The notes beneath the pieces were generated by a model. It was not told the origin of the DNA, did not search any database, and was given only the letters and a program-made list of their open reading frames with translations. The translations under genes and the position numbers were made by a program. Positions 36,273-44,975 of a stretch of 64,000 nt of DNA are shown here, piece by piece; positions within the stretch are counted from its first letter, which is position 1, and every line of letters starts with the position of its first letter. Origin of the DNA: Verrucomicrobiota bacterium (GTDB taxonomy: Bacteria; Verrucomicrobiota; Verrucomicrobiia; Opitutales; Opitutaceae); assembly GCA_018239845.1 (NCBI GenBank), contig JAFEGO010000069.1:1-64000 (forward strand), given 5' to 3'.

Positions 36273-36284
36273 ATACACACGTAT
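36273..36284. promoter_or_regulatory. GntR operator candidate ATAC-N4-GTAT
   Basis: ATACACACGTAT lies between the divergent oxidoreductase operon and the GntR regulator, ending 9 bp before the regulator ATG. The same ATAC-N4-GTAT pattern recurs at 37122 and 57934. FadR-type GntR regulators commonly bind GTAT/ATAC half-sites, so autoregulation and control of the operon are likely. Confidence 0.65.
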
Positions 36285-36293
36285 TTTCTTTGC

Positions 36294-37037
36294 ATGAAAA
36301 AAGTCAATTCAGATGTCGCATATGAATTCATCCGGAAAAAGATCCTCAGCGGCGGCTTCCCGCCGGGATACCCTTTGATGACGGAGGCGCTGTCGGCCCT
36401 GACGAAGGTGAGCCGCACGCCCGTGCGCGAGGCGCTGCATCGACTGAAGGCGGAGGGGCTGGTGACCATCCGCGCCCGCCTCGGAGCGAGCGTGAAGAAA
36501 ATGGATCTGAAGGAATTTCGCGAGACCTGCGACCTGCGCCTGGCGCTGGAAAGCCATGCGGCGGGGCTGGCGGCGCTGAACCACAGCTCGGCCGACCTGC
36601 GGGAAATCAAGTTCGCGCTCGATGGGATGCGCACCACAACGGGCCAGATCCTTGCGGCAAAGAACGAGGCCCCTTACATCGACGAACTGCTGCAGCAAGA
36701 CGTGCGCTTCCACATCGCGATCATGACGGCGGCGAAGAACGACCTGATCAAGGGCGAGATACTGCGGCTCCACCTCGTGAACCGCGTATCGGTGAGACCG
36801 AGCCAAGGAGCGCAGCCCTTCGCCACCAAGGGTGAAAGCGACGCAAACCGGCGCAAGGTGCTGGCGAGCCACGAAGAGATTTATGAAGGCATCGCCAAGG
36901 GCAACGCGGCGGTGGCCAAGCTGGCGATGGAAAAGCACATCCAGGACATCATCGACAAGAGTGTCCCGGCGTTCCATGCGGCAAGCGAGGACAGTCCCCG
37001 CGGGCTGACCGAGGAAGAGATGGCCTATACGAGCTGA
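36294..37037 (+). CDS. GntR-family regulator, FadR subfamily with FCD domain
   Basis: 247 aa from ATG 36294. The N-terminal winged helix shows VAYEFIRKKILSGGFPPG and the recognition region LTKVSRTPVREALHRLKAEG. The C-terminal FCD helical domain carries metal/ligand-type residues: CDLRLALESHAAG, DVRFHIAIMTAAKN, SHEEIYEGIAKGN and AKLAMEKHIQDI. Ligands of the subfamily are organic or sugar acids (gluconate, galacturonate, lactate and similar). The divergent position, the ATAC-N4-GTAT site beside its own start and copies at two other promoters make it the local repressor or activator of the sugar locus. The frame extends back to 36069, but that part has no homology features. Confidence 0.92.
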   Translation: MKKVNSDVAYEFIRKKILSGGFPPGYPLMTEALSALTKVSRTPVREALHRLKAEGLVTIRARLGASVKKMDLKEFRETCDLRLALESHAAGLAALNHSSADLREIKFALDGMRTTTGQILAAKNEAPYIDELLQQDVRFHIAIMTAAKNDLIKGEILRLHLVNRVSVRPSQGAQPFATKGESDANRRKVLASHEEIYEGIAKGNAAVAKLAMEKHIQDIIDKSVPAFHAASEDSPRGLTEEEMAYTS

Positions 37038-37100
37038 AGCGGCGGCGACAATCGGCGCGCCGGGGTATTTTGGGCATGATAGCTGCTTGAAACATTGCTG

Positions 37101-37133
37101 TTGACACAGGAACACCTAAACATACACATGTAT
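37101..37133 (+). promoter_or_regulatory. Promoter with overlapping GntR operator candidate (TonB receptor)
   Basis: TTGACA at 37101-37106 is a consensus -35 box. The ATAC-N4-GTAT copy (ATACACATGTAT, 37122-37133) covers the -10 zone, with TACACA at 37123 giving a 16-bp spacer. Binding there would block RNA polymerase, consistent with repression lifted by a ligand. The start codon is 27 bp further on. Confidence 0.6.
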
Positions 37134-37160
37134 ACAAAATTCACATCCAGACCCCACCCC

Positions 37161-39407
37161 ATGAAAAACCACACCCGGTCCGCCCTTACCAAGCGGGTCC
37201 TTGTCTGTATCGCGGCTTTTGCCGCTGTTGCCCAGATGCCAGCTCAAACCACGCCGCCAAAGACCAGTGATGACGACAAGAAGGCATCCACCGAGGAGGT
37301 GGTGAAGCTGAGTCCATTCACTGTCTCCGACAAAGCCGACAATGGCTACCATTCCGAAGACACCCTCATCGGCAGTCGCACGGCGAAGAGCCTGCTCGCG
37401 ACATCCGACGCGATCTCGATCATCAACAAGCAGGTGATCACGGATCTTAATGCGGTGGATGTGCACCAGCTGATTCAGGTCGGCGTTGCCGGCGTGACTC
37501 AGAACCAAACCATCAATGACGACTTCAATATCCGCGGCTTCCGCTCGCTGTACTCGCTGCGCGACGGCATTACGAAGGTCGCGTACAAGCGAAACCCGCT
37601 GTTCGACGTCGAGCGCGTCGAGGTGATCAAGGGTCCGGCAGCTATGTTGCTTGGCAACAACAGCTTTCTTGGCGGCACGGTGAATTTCGTGACGCGCGGG
37701 CCTTCTCATATCGAAGGCGGCGACGCGCAGGTGACCGTGGGCAAGCATGACTATGTCCGCTTGGCAGCTAACAACACCGGGCCGCTCGTCGACTCGTCCG
37801 ACCTGAAGGTGGATTACAGGGTAACGGTCGGCCTTACCTCAGGTGACAAAGACAAGGAGATCGAGCAGGAGGACAACAAATTCATCGGTGGCGCGCTGGG
37901 TTTCCATTTCGGGCCCAACACGAGCTTTAATTTCCGGGCGTACTACTACAAGGACGACGGGTATTTCTACTGGGACGATGTGCTTGATTACAATTCCACC
38001 GTCGGTGGTACGCTCGCGAATCCGACTTGGGCGAAACTGAACCAGTATTCGACCAAGAGTTTCTCGCCGGGTCAGGGCAAGAACGCCTTCTGGAAGAATC
38101 AGGATATTTTCATCAACGGCGAGTTTCTGACCAGGCTCTCGGAAAATGGAAACCTCCGGCTCGATTACGTCTTTAGTAAGGACATCGATCGCCGTCGCCA
38201 TGTGCGCGGCATCACCATGAGCTCGGACAATGTGACCCTGCAGCGCCAGGACATTCCCGTTGCCATCGACGCCTATACGCATGATTTTCAGGCGGATTAT
38301 CTCCACCACTTGGAGCTGCCCGCCGGGATCAAGCTGGATTCGACCTTGGGTGCGGATGCCATCATCTCATACACGGCAACGCGCCAGTCCGTTAATGTCA
38401 TGCCGAACCTCAATATTGCGGCACCCGACTGGAGCATCGACGACGCCTATTTTGCCGCGGCCCATCCGGGCGCTGGCATTGCGATTACGTCGACTACGCC
38501 CGGCGGCACCGCGAATATGTCGCGCGCAGAGAGCAACTCATATTTCTTCCAGGAGAATCTCTCGTTTTGGGATGAACGCATCAGCCTGATCGGTGGCGTG
38601 CGCTGGTTCGAGCCGGACGGCTACGGCACGAACTATCTGACGAATGTCACGACCCCGCGTTCGACCAAGACGTTCAAGACGCACAAATACGGTGCGATCA
38701 TCCGTCCGATCCCGTCGATTTCCTTCTACTGGACCGATGTGCAGACGATCTTCCCGCAGACCGGATTTGCGGACCTCCACACGGCCAACGACAATCTCGA
38801 CCCGCTTCAGGACCAAGAGGGCAAGATGAAGGAGGCCGGCTTCAAGGTTGAGCGCAAATTTAACGATAAAATCTCCATCTACGGCTCCGTCGCTTGGTAC
38901 GACATGGCGCAGACGCACGTGGTCATCAACAGCCTCCTGCCGGACGGCACGTCCGGGCGCATCCAATCCGCCCAGGACAGCGCCAAGGGTTTGGAGTACG
39001 AACTCGGCGGCGGCTATAAACTGTACAGCGGCGAATTCAACTGGATCGCCACCTTTGCCGATGGTCAGTCTCACACGGCGGCGAATCCGAATATCGGCGC
39101 GCAGGACTTCGTGCCCCAGAAGTACAGCTTCATGGGCCGTTATGGCTGGACGAGCGGTCCGCTCAAGGGTCTGACGCTGGGCGGCACGTACTTCGATCAA
39201 TCGCGGAAGCGTGAGTCGACCTTCTGGATCGATTTCCCCGCGACCTACAACGCGTTTGCCCGCTATGTCTTCAACAAGCACTGGAGCGCGCAGCTGAATC
39301 TCAATAACATTACCGACAAGCGCTACATCGTGGCGATCGCCGCCACTGGCTTGGTGCAGACCGAGCCTGGTTTCGACGGAAAGTTCTCGGCCACCTACAA
39401 GTGGTAA
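37161..39407 (+). CDS. TonB-dependent outer-membrane receptor
   Basis: 748 aa from ATG 37161 (an in-frame ATG at 37128 lies inside the operator and is less likely). A signal peptide ends near AVAQMPAQT. A short N-terminal segment EEVVKLSPFTVSDKADNGY precedes the plug domain (NIRGFRSLYSLRDG, DVERVEVIKGPAAMLLGN, GGTVNFVTRGPS). The remainder is a 22-strand-type barrel ending in an aromatic residue (FSATYKW). It imports a ligand across the outer membrane using TonB/ExbBD energy encoded elsewhere. The first position in a glycan locus suggests oligosaccharide uptake rather than siderophore uptake. A strong terminator follows directly. Confidence 0.94.
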   Translation: MKNHTRSALTKRVLVCIAAFAAVAQMPAQTTPPKTSDDDKKASTEEVVKLSPFTVSDKADNGYHSEDTLIGSRTAKSLLATSDAISIINKQVITDLNAVDVHQLIQVGVAGVTQNQTINDDFNIRGFRSLYSLRDGITKVAYKRNPLFDVERVEVIKGPAAMLLGNNSFLGGTVNFVTRGPSHIEGGDAQVTVGKHDYVRLAANNTGPLVDSSDLKVDYRVTVGLTSGDKDKEIEQEDNKFIGGALGFHFGPNTSFNFRAYYYKDDGYFYWDDVLDYNSTVGGTLANPTWAKLNQYSTKSFSPGQGKNAFWKNQDIFINGEFLTRLSENGNLRLDYVFSKDIDRRRHVRGITMSSDNVTLQRQDIPVAIDAYTHDFQADYLHHLELPAGIKLDSTLGADAIISYTATRQSVNVMPNLNIAAPDWSIDDAYFAAAHPGAGIAITSTTPGGTANMSRAESNSYFFQENLSFWDERISLIGGVRWFEPDGYGTNYLTNVTTPRSTKTFKTHKYGAIIRPIPSISFYWTDVQTIFPQTGFADLHTANDNLDPLQDQEGKMKEAGFKVERKFNDKISIYGSVAWYDMAQTHVVINSLLPDGTSGRIQSAQDSAKGLEYELGGGYKLYSGEFNWIATFADGQSHTAANPNIGAQDFVPQKYSFMGRYGWTSGPLKGLTLGGTYFDQSRKRESTFWIDFPATYNAFARYVFNKHWSAQLNLNNITDKRYIVAIAATGLVQTEPGFDGKFSATYKW

Positions 39408-39414
39408 GCCTCGC

Positions 39415-39449
39415 GGGGTCGGCGGTTGCCCGCCGACCCCGATTTTTTT
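39415..39449 (+). terminator. Rho-independent terminator after the TonB receptor
   Basis: GGGGTCGGCGG (39415-39425) pairs perfectly with CCGCCGACCCC (39430-39440) across a 4-nt loop, followed by GA and seven T. It separates the receptor from the secreted-protein run, perhaps as a partial terminator. Confidence 0.93.
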
Positions 39450-39530
39450 GCGCCCGCGCTTGTGGCGGGCGCTCTTCCTTTGGCATTTCCTCATTCGCCG
39501 ACCGCGAAGGAGATCCCCCTATTGTCCCCT

Positions 39531-41117
39531 ATGAAGACCCGATTGAATCTCACGGCTTGTCTCGTGGCCTTGCTGATGGCCGCTGGCGTGCGGGCGGCGG
39601 AGCCCGTGGCGGCACGCTCCATCGCCGATGCGCGCCAATTGCTGCTCGACACGAGTCTGATCGAAAGCTACTCTGGCAAGGCGCAACCGCGTCTTGGTAT
39701 GGTCATTCCCCGCGAGGTGGCTTTCCGCTCCGATCAACCATGGGAAGGGGATGCCTTCGCCATTAGTTCCATCTACCAGATCGACGGGGTCTACCACATG
39801 TTGTATCGGGGAAGGAATACGTCGGTCACGACAGAGGGAGCGGATGACAGTTATCTCTGTCTCGCGACGAGCAAGGACGGGATTACCTGGGAAAAGCCGG
39901 CGCTCGGCCTCGTTGAGTTCCAAGGGTCGAAGGCCAACAACATCGTGGCCTACGAAAACGGCCACTCCGTGCCGATGTGCTTTACGTTTTACGATCCGCG
40001 GCTCGGTGTGCCGCCTAACGAGCGAGTGAAGGCGATCGACATGCGCGATGGCGACCGCCGGGCAGGGCAGGAGGGGAAGGGTCTACGCGCGCAGGTGCTG
40101 GGTTCGGCGGATGGCCGCGTCTGGCGCGAGCTGCCGGTCCACGCCGATCTCAAGAGCGACGTGGTCAATGCCTTCGATGGCGGCAGCGTGAGCTGGTCTG
40201 AGGAGGAGCAGCAGTTTGTGGGCTATTTCCGCTGGTGGGATACGCAGCCCAAGGCAAATCCCCGGCTGCTCTACGATTGGATGATCGGCCGGCCCGGGGT
40301 CCGCACCGTGTTTCGCTCGGTCTCCAAGGATCTCACGTCCTGGAGTCAACCCCAGCCGATCACCTACGGGGATACGCCGCGTGAGCATATCTATGAGGCC
40401 TGCGCCTTTCATTATGACCGGGCCCCGGGGCTCTACGTGATCTTGGGTGCGCGCTTCAATCCCGGCCGTCGCGCGTTGTCGCTCGAGGAGGAGCGCGCCT
40501 TGGATATCACGCGGCTCAAGGGCAACAAGAACGCCCCTACCTACACTTTTGCCAGCGATGCCAACGACATTGTCCTGCTCTCTACCAAACCGGGCAGCAC
40601 GGAATTCGCCCGGCCGTTCATGGAGGCCTTTGTCCGCCCGGGGACGGATCTCGGCAACTGGGGCTCGCGTTCCAACTACCCGAGCCTGAGCGGCGGACTG
40701 ATTTCCACCGGGCCGGCGGAGATCTCATTCTATATCACGCGCAACCACCTGCAGAAGACGAACCACATCCAGCGCATGTCCCTGCGCACGGACGGCTTTG
40801 TGTCAATCAACGCCCCCTATGCTGGCGGCGACGCGGTGACGGTACCGGTCACATTTACAGGCGATCATCTCGAACTCAATTTTTCCACCAGCGGCGCGGG
40901 TGAGGTCCGGGTCGAGCTGCAGGATGCGGCTGGCAAGCCACTCCCGGGGTTTTCCTTGGAGGACTGCGATGTCCTGATCGGCGATCGCATCGCCGGGGTC
41001 GTGAGCTGGCATGGCCAGCAGTCCTTGGCTCGCTACATTGGCAAGGCTGTCCGCCTGCGGTTCGTGTTGGTGGACGCCGACGTCTACGCCTTCCAGTTTC
41101 CCTCTCCGGGTCGTTGA
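39531..41117 (+). CDS. Secreted beta-propeller protein, GH32/43-like, paralog 1 of 7
   Basis: 528 aa from ATG 39531; a TTG at 39522 is an alternative and would have better spacing (8 bp) to the AAGGAGA at 39507-39513. A signal peptide (MKTRLNLTACLVALLMAAGV) ends at RAAEP. The propeller part carries the family block SKDGITWEKPALGLVEFQG followed by SKANNIV, and MEAFVRPGTDLGNW. The C-terminal about 90 residues form a beta-sandwich-like module: RTDGFVSINAPYAGG, LELNFSTSGAGEVRVELQD, PLPGFSLEDC, AVRLRFVLVDADVYAF. The fold resembles five-bladed glycoside hydrolase propellers, but catalytic residues are not assigned. It is probably a periplasmic or secreted glycan-binding or -cleaving protein. Confidence 0.75.
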   Translation: MKTRLNLTACLVALLMAAGVRAAEPVAARSIADARQLLLDTSLIESYSGKAQPRLGMVIPREVAFRSDQPWEGDAFAISSIYQIDGVYHMLYRGRNTSVTTEGADDSYLCLATSKDGITWEKPALGLVEFQGSKANNIVAYENGHSVPMCFTFYDPRLGVPPNERVKAIDMRDGDRRAGQEGKGLRAQVLGSADGRVWRELPVHADLKSDVVNAFDGGSVSWSEEEQQFVGYFRWWDTQPKANPRLLYDWMIGRPGVRTVFRSVSKDLTSWSQPQPITYGDTPREHIYEACAFHYDRAPGLYVILGARFNPGRRALSLEEERALDITRLKGNKNAPTYTFASDANDIVLLSTKPGSTEFARPFMEAFVRPGTDLGNWGSRSNYPSLSGGLISTGPAEISFYITRNHLQKTNHIQRMSLRTDGFVSINAPYAGGDAVTVPVTFTGDHLELNFSTSGAGEVRVELQDAAGKPLPGFSLEDCDVLIGDRIAGVVSWHGQQSLARYIGKAVRLRFVLVDADVYAFQFPSPGR

Positions 41118-41213
41118 GAATTCCGCACCATGACAGACGAGGCTCATGCGACATTTTCTCTCCGTCGCTGGCGCCCGGAGGCGACTGCCTGATCAGATTT
41201 CACCTGTTTACCC

Positions 41214-42731
41214 ATGAAACCGCTCTTCCTTCGTGTCCTTTTCCTTCTGCTCGCCGGTGCGAGTGCGTTCGCAGTCGAGCCGCTGAGGTTCGGCAACAGG
41301 CTTGAGCCTTTCATCGATCACTACCTCATCGACCGGCTCGACGGTGCCAGCCTCACGCTGCACCACCCGCATTACGAGGGGATTGCCGTGCCGTTCAACG
41401 ATCCTTGGGATCGAGATGCCTCGGGTTATCCCACGATCATCCAAGACAACGGGCTGTATCGCCTTTACTACCGCGGCGGCCCGCGGGATGCGACGGCCGG
41501 CAAATCGGAGGGCTCGACCTCGTATTTCTGCTACGCCGAGAGCCACGATGGCATCACGTGGGTGAAGCCCAAGCTCGGCCTCGTCGAGTTCGCTGGATCC
41601 AAGGAGAACAACATCCTGCTAGCCCCGTCGCCGAGCAATGACCCTTGGACGCAGAGCATCAGCCCGTTCCTCGACACGCGGCCCGGCGTGCCCGTCACCG
41701 AGCGTTACAAGGCCATCGGCGGCCAGTGGCCGCAGGGGCTCTACGTGCTCGTCTCGCCCGACGGCCTGCATTGGAAGAAGTGGCGCGACCAGCCGGTATT
41801 CAAGGGTGGCGCCTTCGATTCGCAGAATGTCGCCTTTTGGTCCGAGACCGAACGGTGCTACGTGCTCTACTTCCGCGTCTTCACCGGCTGGACCGACTAC
41901 ACCACGGACAAGTTCACGGTCGAGGGCTTCCGTACGATCGCCCGCACCACCTCGTCCGACTTGGTCAATTGGTCGGCTCCCAAGCGTATGAGCTTCGGCG
42001 ACACGCCACTAGAGCAACTTTACACCAATCACACCCGGCCCTATTTTCGCGCACCGCACATTTATCTTTCGACGCCGATGCGCCTTGTGCCGGGTCACCG
42101 TTTCCTCACCGAGGCGGAGATGGACGCGCAGCAGCTCGGCAAAGGCTTCCGCGGCATCACCGGCCACGGCCACGACATTCCCAACCAAGTTTCCGACACG
42201 GTGCTTATGACCAGTCGCGGCGGCACGCGCTATGACCGCACCTTCATGGAGGCATTCGTCCGGCCGGGCCTCGACAAGGGCAACTGGGTCTCGCGCAATG
42301 GCGTACCGGCCACCGGTCTAATTCAAACCGGCAAAAACGAGATGTCGCTCTACGTCGGTCAGAACTACGTGCAGCCCACCGCGCATCTCGGGCGCTATTC
42401 GCTGCGGCTGGACGGTTTCGCCTCGGTCAGTGCGCCTTATGCGGGTGGAGAGATGTTGACCAAACCTTTTACGGTCGAAGGCGCGCGTCTCACATTAAAC
42501 TACTCGACCTCCGCGGCGGGCAGTCTGCGCGTCGAGGTGCAGACGGCTGAAGGCGAGCCCATCCCGGGCTACACCTTGGAGGAATGTCCGGTCATCGTCG
42601 GCGACACGATCGAGCGCACGGTCTCGTGGGCCACGACCTCTGATTTGACGCCGCTGCGCGGGCGGGCTGTCCGGCTTAGATTCGTGCTCAAAGATGCCGA
42701 TCTCTTTGCTCTCCGTCTTCCGGCCCAATGA
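41214..42731 (+). CDS. Secreted beta-propeller protein, GH32/43-like, paralog 2 of 7
   Basis: 505 aa with a signal peptide (MKPLFLRVLFLLLAGASAFA). The mature start RLEPFIDHYLIDRLDGASL is shared with paralogs at 51689 and 53422. The block SHDGITWVKPKLGLVEFAG plus SKENNIL and the later MEAFVRPGLDKGNW match the family. The C-terminal module is complete: RLDGFASVSAPYAGG, LTLNYSTSAAGSLRVEVQ, PIPGYTLEECPVIVGD, AVRLRFVLKDADLFAL. It shares the propeller-plus-sandwich layout but is clearly diverged, so the copies are not a recent exact duplication. Confidence 0.75.
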   Translation: MKPLFLRVLFLLLAGASAFAVEPLRFGNRLEPFIDHYLIDRLDGASLTLHHPHYEGIAVPFNDPWDRDASGYPTIIQDNGLYRLYYRGGPRDATAGKSEGSTSYFCYAESHDGITWVKPKLGLVEFAGSKENNILLAPSPSNDPWTQSISPFLDTRPGVPVTERYKAIGGQWPQGLYVLVSPDGLHWKKWRDQPVFKGGAFDSQNVAFWSETERCYVLYFRVFTGWTDYTTDKFTVEGFRTIARTTSSDLVNWSAPKRMSFGDTPLEQLYTNHTRPYFRAPHIYLSTPMRLVPGHRFLTEAEMDAQQLGKGFRGITGHGHDIPNQVSDTVLMTSRGGTRYDRTFMEAFVRPGLDKGNWVSRNGVPATGLIQTGKNEMSLYVGQNYVQPTAHLGRYSLRLDGFASVSAPYAGGEMLTKPFTVEGARLTLNYSTSAAGSLRVEVQTAEGEPIPGYTLEECPVIVGDTIERTVSWATTSDLTPLRGRAVRLRFVLKDADLFALRLPAQ

Positions 42732-42768
42732 AGCTGGGGCCATCTCTCTGTTCGTCGGATTACCTCTT

Positions 42769-43806
42769 ATGGCTCTCACATCCATGCCCAACCAGCCGGC
42801 CAAAGGCTGGAAAACCCTCGCGCCCTTGCCCGATCCCATCGGCTATGCCGGTATGGTCGCCGGCGTGCTCGATGGCCGGCTTGTCGTCACCGGCGGCACG
42901 CAATGGAGCCATCCGCTTTGGCTCAAAGGTACGCGCAAGTTCAACGACGAGATATTCGTTCTCGATTCAATCGAAGGCTCATGGTGCCGCGCCCGCGCGC
43001 ATCTGACTGAGCCCTGTGGCCACTTCGCGACGGCCACGACGGCCGATGCGATCTACTTCGCCGGCGGGACCGACCCCAAGGGCTGCCGTACCGCCGTATA
43101 TGAACTGCGGGCCGCAGGAGATGATTACGTGTTTCGCCGTTTGCCAGACCTGCCTAAGCCGACCGGCTATGCCGCCGGGGCGATTGCGAGCGGGCGCTTC
43201 TTTGTCCTCGGTGGTGTGGCCGATCCCGCCTCGACCTCTCCGAGCCGCGAAGTGTGGTCGCTCGATTTGAAAAAGCCGGATGCGGGCTGGACGCGCGAGA
43301 CCGACCTGCCCGGTCTCGGTCTGCTCGTGTCGTCCGGGGGATCGGACGGAGACTCACTTTTCGTCTTTGGCGGCATGACTTTCGTCGAAGGTAAACCCGT
43401 GCCCTCGACCACGGCTTATCGCATGGACCAACCGGGCGGCTCATGGGAGCGACTGCCGGATATCCCCGAGCCGCGGGTCGGCATCAACTCCCCCTGCCCG
43501 GTGCTCGCGGATGGCGCGATCTGGCTGGTCGGCGGCTATGCCACCGTCTGGCCCGGTGCCCAGCGCGACCACCCGGGTTTCGCGGCCGAGACCTTCCGCT
43601 ATCAACCGTCCACTCGCACGTGGTCGCACGGCCCGTCGCTGCCGAATGTCGGCGCGGGGGACCGCGATGCTCCGGGTGACGCCGGTCCGGTGCCGCCGAT
43701 CGGCGCGCCCGTCGTCGTTTGGAAAAATCATGTGATCGTGATCGGAGGCGAGGTGCGCATCTCGACGCGCACGCCCGCGGTCATCGCCTGGCCTTTGACG
43801 CCATGA
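42769..43806 (+). CDS. Kelch-repeat beta-propeller protein (NanM-like)
   Basis: 345 aa from ATG 42769 (42784 also possible; the frame is open to 42694 inside the previous gene). Kelch-type blades with a Gly pair and distant Trp/Tyr recur: RLVVTGGTQW, AIYFAGGTDPKG, RFFVLGGVADP, SLFVFGGMTF, AIWLVGGYATVW and HVIVIGGEV. That gives six blades, as in sialic-acid mutarotase NanM. No signal peptide is seen with this start. With a sialidase-like gene immediately downstream (overlap ATGA) and a NanA-type aldolase further on, a sugar mutarotase/epimerase role is plausible. Many Kelch proteins only mediate binding. Confidence 0.75.
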   Translation: MALTSMPNQPAKGWKTLAPLPDPIGYAGMVAGVLDGRLVVTGGTQWSHPLWLKGTRKFNDEIFVLDSIEGSWCRARAHLTEPCGHFATATTADAIYFAGGTDPKGCRTAVYELRAAGDDYVFRRLPDLPKPTGYAAGAIASGRFFVLGGVADPASTSPSREVWSLDLKKPDAGWTRETDLPGLGLLVSSGGSDGDSLFVFGGMTFVEGKPVPSTTAYRMDQPGGSWERLPDIPEPRVGINSPCPVLADGAIWLVGGYATVWPGAQRDHPGFAAETFRYQPSTRTWSHGPSLPNVGAGDRDAPGDAGPVPPIGAPVVVWKNHVIVIGGEVRISTRTPAVIAWPLTP

Positions 43807-44966
43807 AGTCCAGCGCCGCTCTCTTGTTGCTGTTGCTGCTCGCTCCGTTGAGCGGGCTCGCCGCGACCTCTGGGCTGCGTAAGATCAAGGACGTTGTCGT
43901 TTACTCTGCCCCCACGTTTCACTGTGCCTTCCCCTCGGCCGTGAGATTGTCGGATGGAGAACTGCTGGTCGCCTTCCGGCGCGCGCCCAACCGCCAGCTC
44001 TTCGGCGAGGCGACCAACTATCATGTCGATCCCAACAGCTATCTCGTCGCCGTGCGCTCGCGGGACGGCGGTGAGACGTGGACGGCCCAGCCCGAGTTGA
44101 TCCATGCCGACGCCTTCGGCGGCTCGCAGGATCCCTGCCTGCTGCAATTGCGCGACGGCACGCTCCTGTGTACAGGCTACGGCTGGACCTTTGTCCGCCC
44201 CGACGGCCTGGCGCGGCTGAAGCAGCCGATCCTGCAGAACGGCCTGGGCGCGGTTTTCAACGGCGGTTACTGGCTGCGCTCGACGGACGGCGGAAAAAAT
44301 TGGAGAGGTCCGTTTTATCCCCCGCATATCCCGCCGGAGCTGGCCAACGGGCCGACCGGACAGCCGGTGCCCGCTTACAATCGCGGGGCATTGGCCGAGG
44401 GGCATGATGGCCGCCTGTTCTGGGCCGTCGCCGCGCACGACCGGCTCGCGCCGGAGCCGGGCACCTCAGTGCATCTGCTCGTTTCCGACGACCGGGGCGC
44501 CTCCTGGAGCTACGCGTGTCAAATAGCTAAGGATACGTACGTGCAGTTCAATGAGACTTCGCTCTATGAAACGCCGCGCGGGGATCTGATCGCATTTTTA
44601 CGCACAGAAAATAACAAGGACGAGGCCTGCATCGCTCGCTCGACGGATGGGGGCAAGACCTTCCAGCCATGGCAGGGGATGGGTTTTCAAGGATATCCCT
44701 TGCACGCCCTGCGATTGCCGGACAACCGTGTGTTGCTGACCTATGGCTATCGCCATCCGCCGATGGGGATCCGGGCCCGGGTGCTCAATGCCGAGTGTAC
44801 TGATTTCGCCACAGCGCCGGAGTTCGTGTTGCGCGACGACGGAGTGAGTTCCGACCTCGGTTACCCTTGGTCGGTGCTGGTCGATGACAAGCACGTCTTC
44901 GTCGCCTACTATTTCAACACCGGCGACGTGCCCCATATCGCGGGCACGCTGCTGGCCATCCCCTGA
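43803..44966 (+). CDS. Sialidase-superfamily (BNR/Asp-box) secreted protein
   Basis: 387 aa with a signal peptide (MKSSAALLLLLLLAPLSGLA). Asp-box motifs S-x-D-x-G-x-x-W are clear: SRDGGETW, STDGGKNW, SDDRGASW and STDGGKTF, marking a six-bladed sialidase-type propeller. An early Arg in LLVAFRRAPN could be the substrate-carboxylate arginine. Exo-sialidase activity is not certain because many members are other glycosidases or non-enzymatic. It overlaps the Kelch gene by 4 bp. Confidence 0.82.
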   Translation: MKSSAALLLLLLLAPLSGLAATSGLRKIKDVVVYSAPTFHCAFPSAVRLSDGELLVAFRRAPNRQLFGEATNYHVDPNSYLVAVRSRDGGETWTAQPELIHADAFGGSQDPCLLQLRDGTLLCTGYGWTFVRPDGLARLKQPILQNGLGAVFNGGYWLRSTDGGKNWRGPFYPPHIPPELANGPTGQPVPAYNRGALAEGHDGRLFWAVAAHDRLAPEPGTSVHLLVSDDRGASWSYACQIAKDTYVQFNETSLYETPRGDLIAFLRTENNKDEACIARSTDGGKTFQPWQGMGFQGYPLHALRLPDNRVLLTYGYRHPPMGIRARVLNAECTDFATAPEFVLRDDGVSSDLGYPWSVLVDDKHVFVAYYFNTGDVPHIAGTLLAIP

Positions 44967-44975
44967 TTCTTCCTC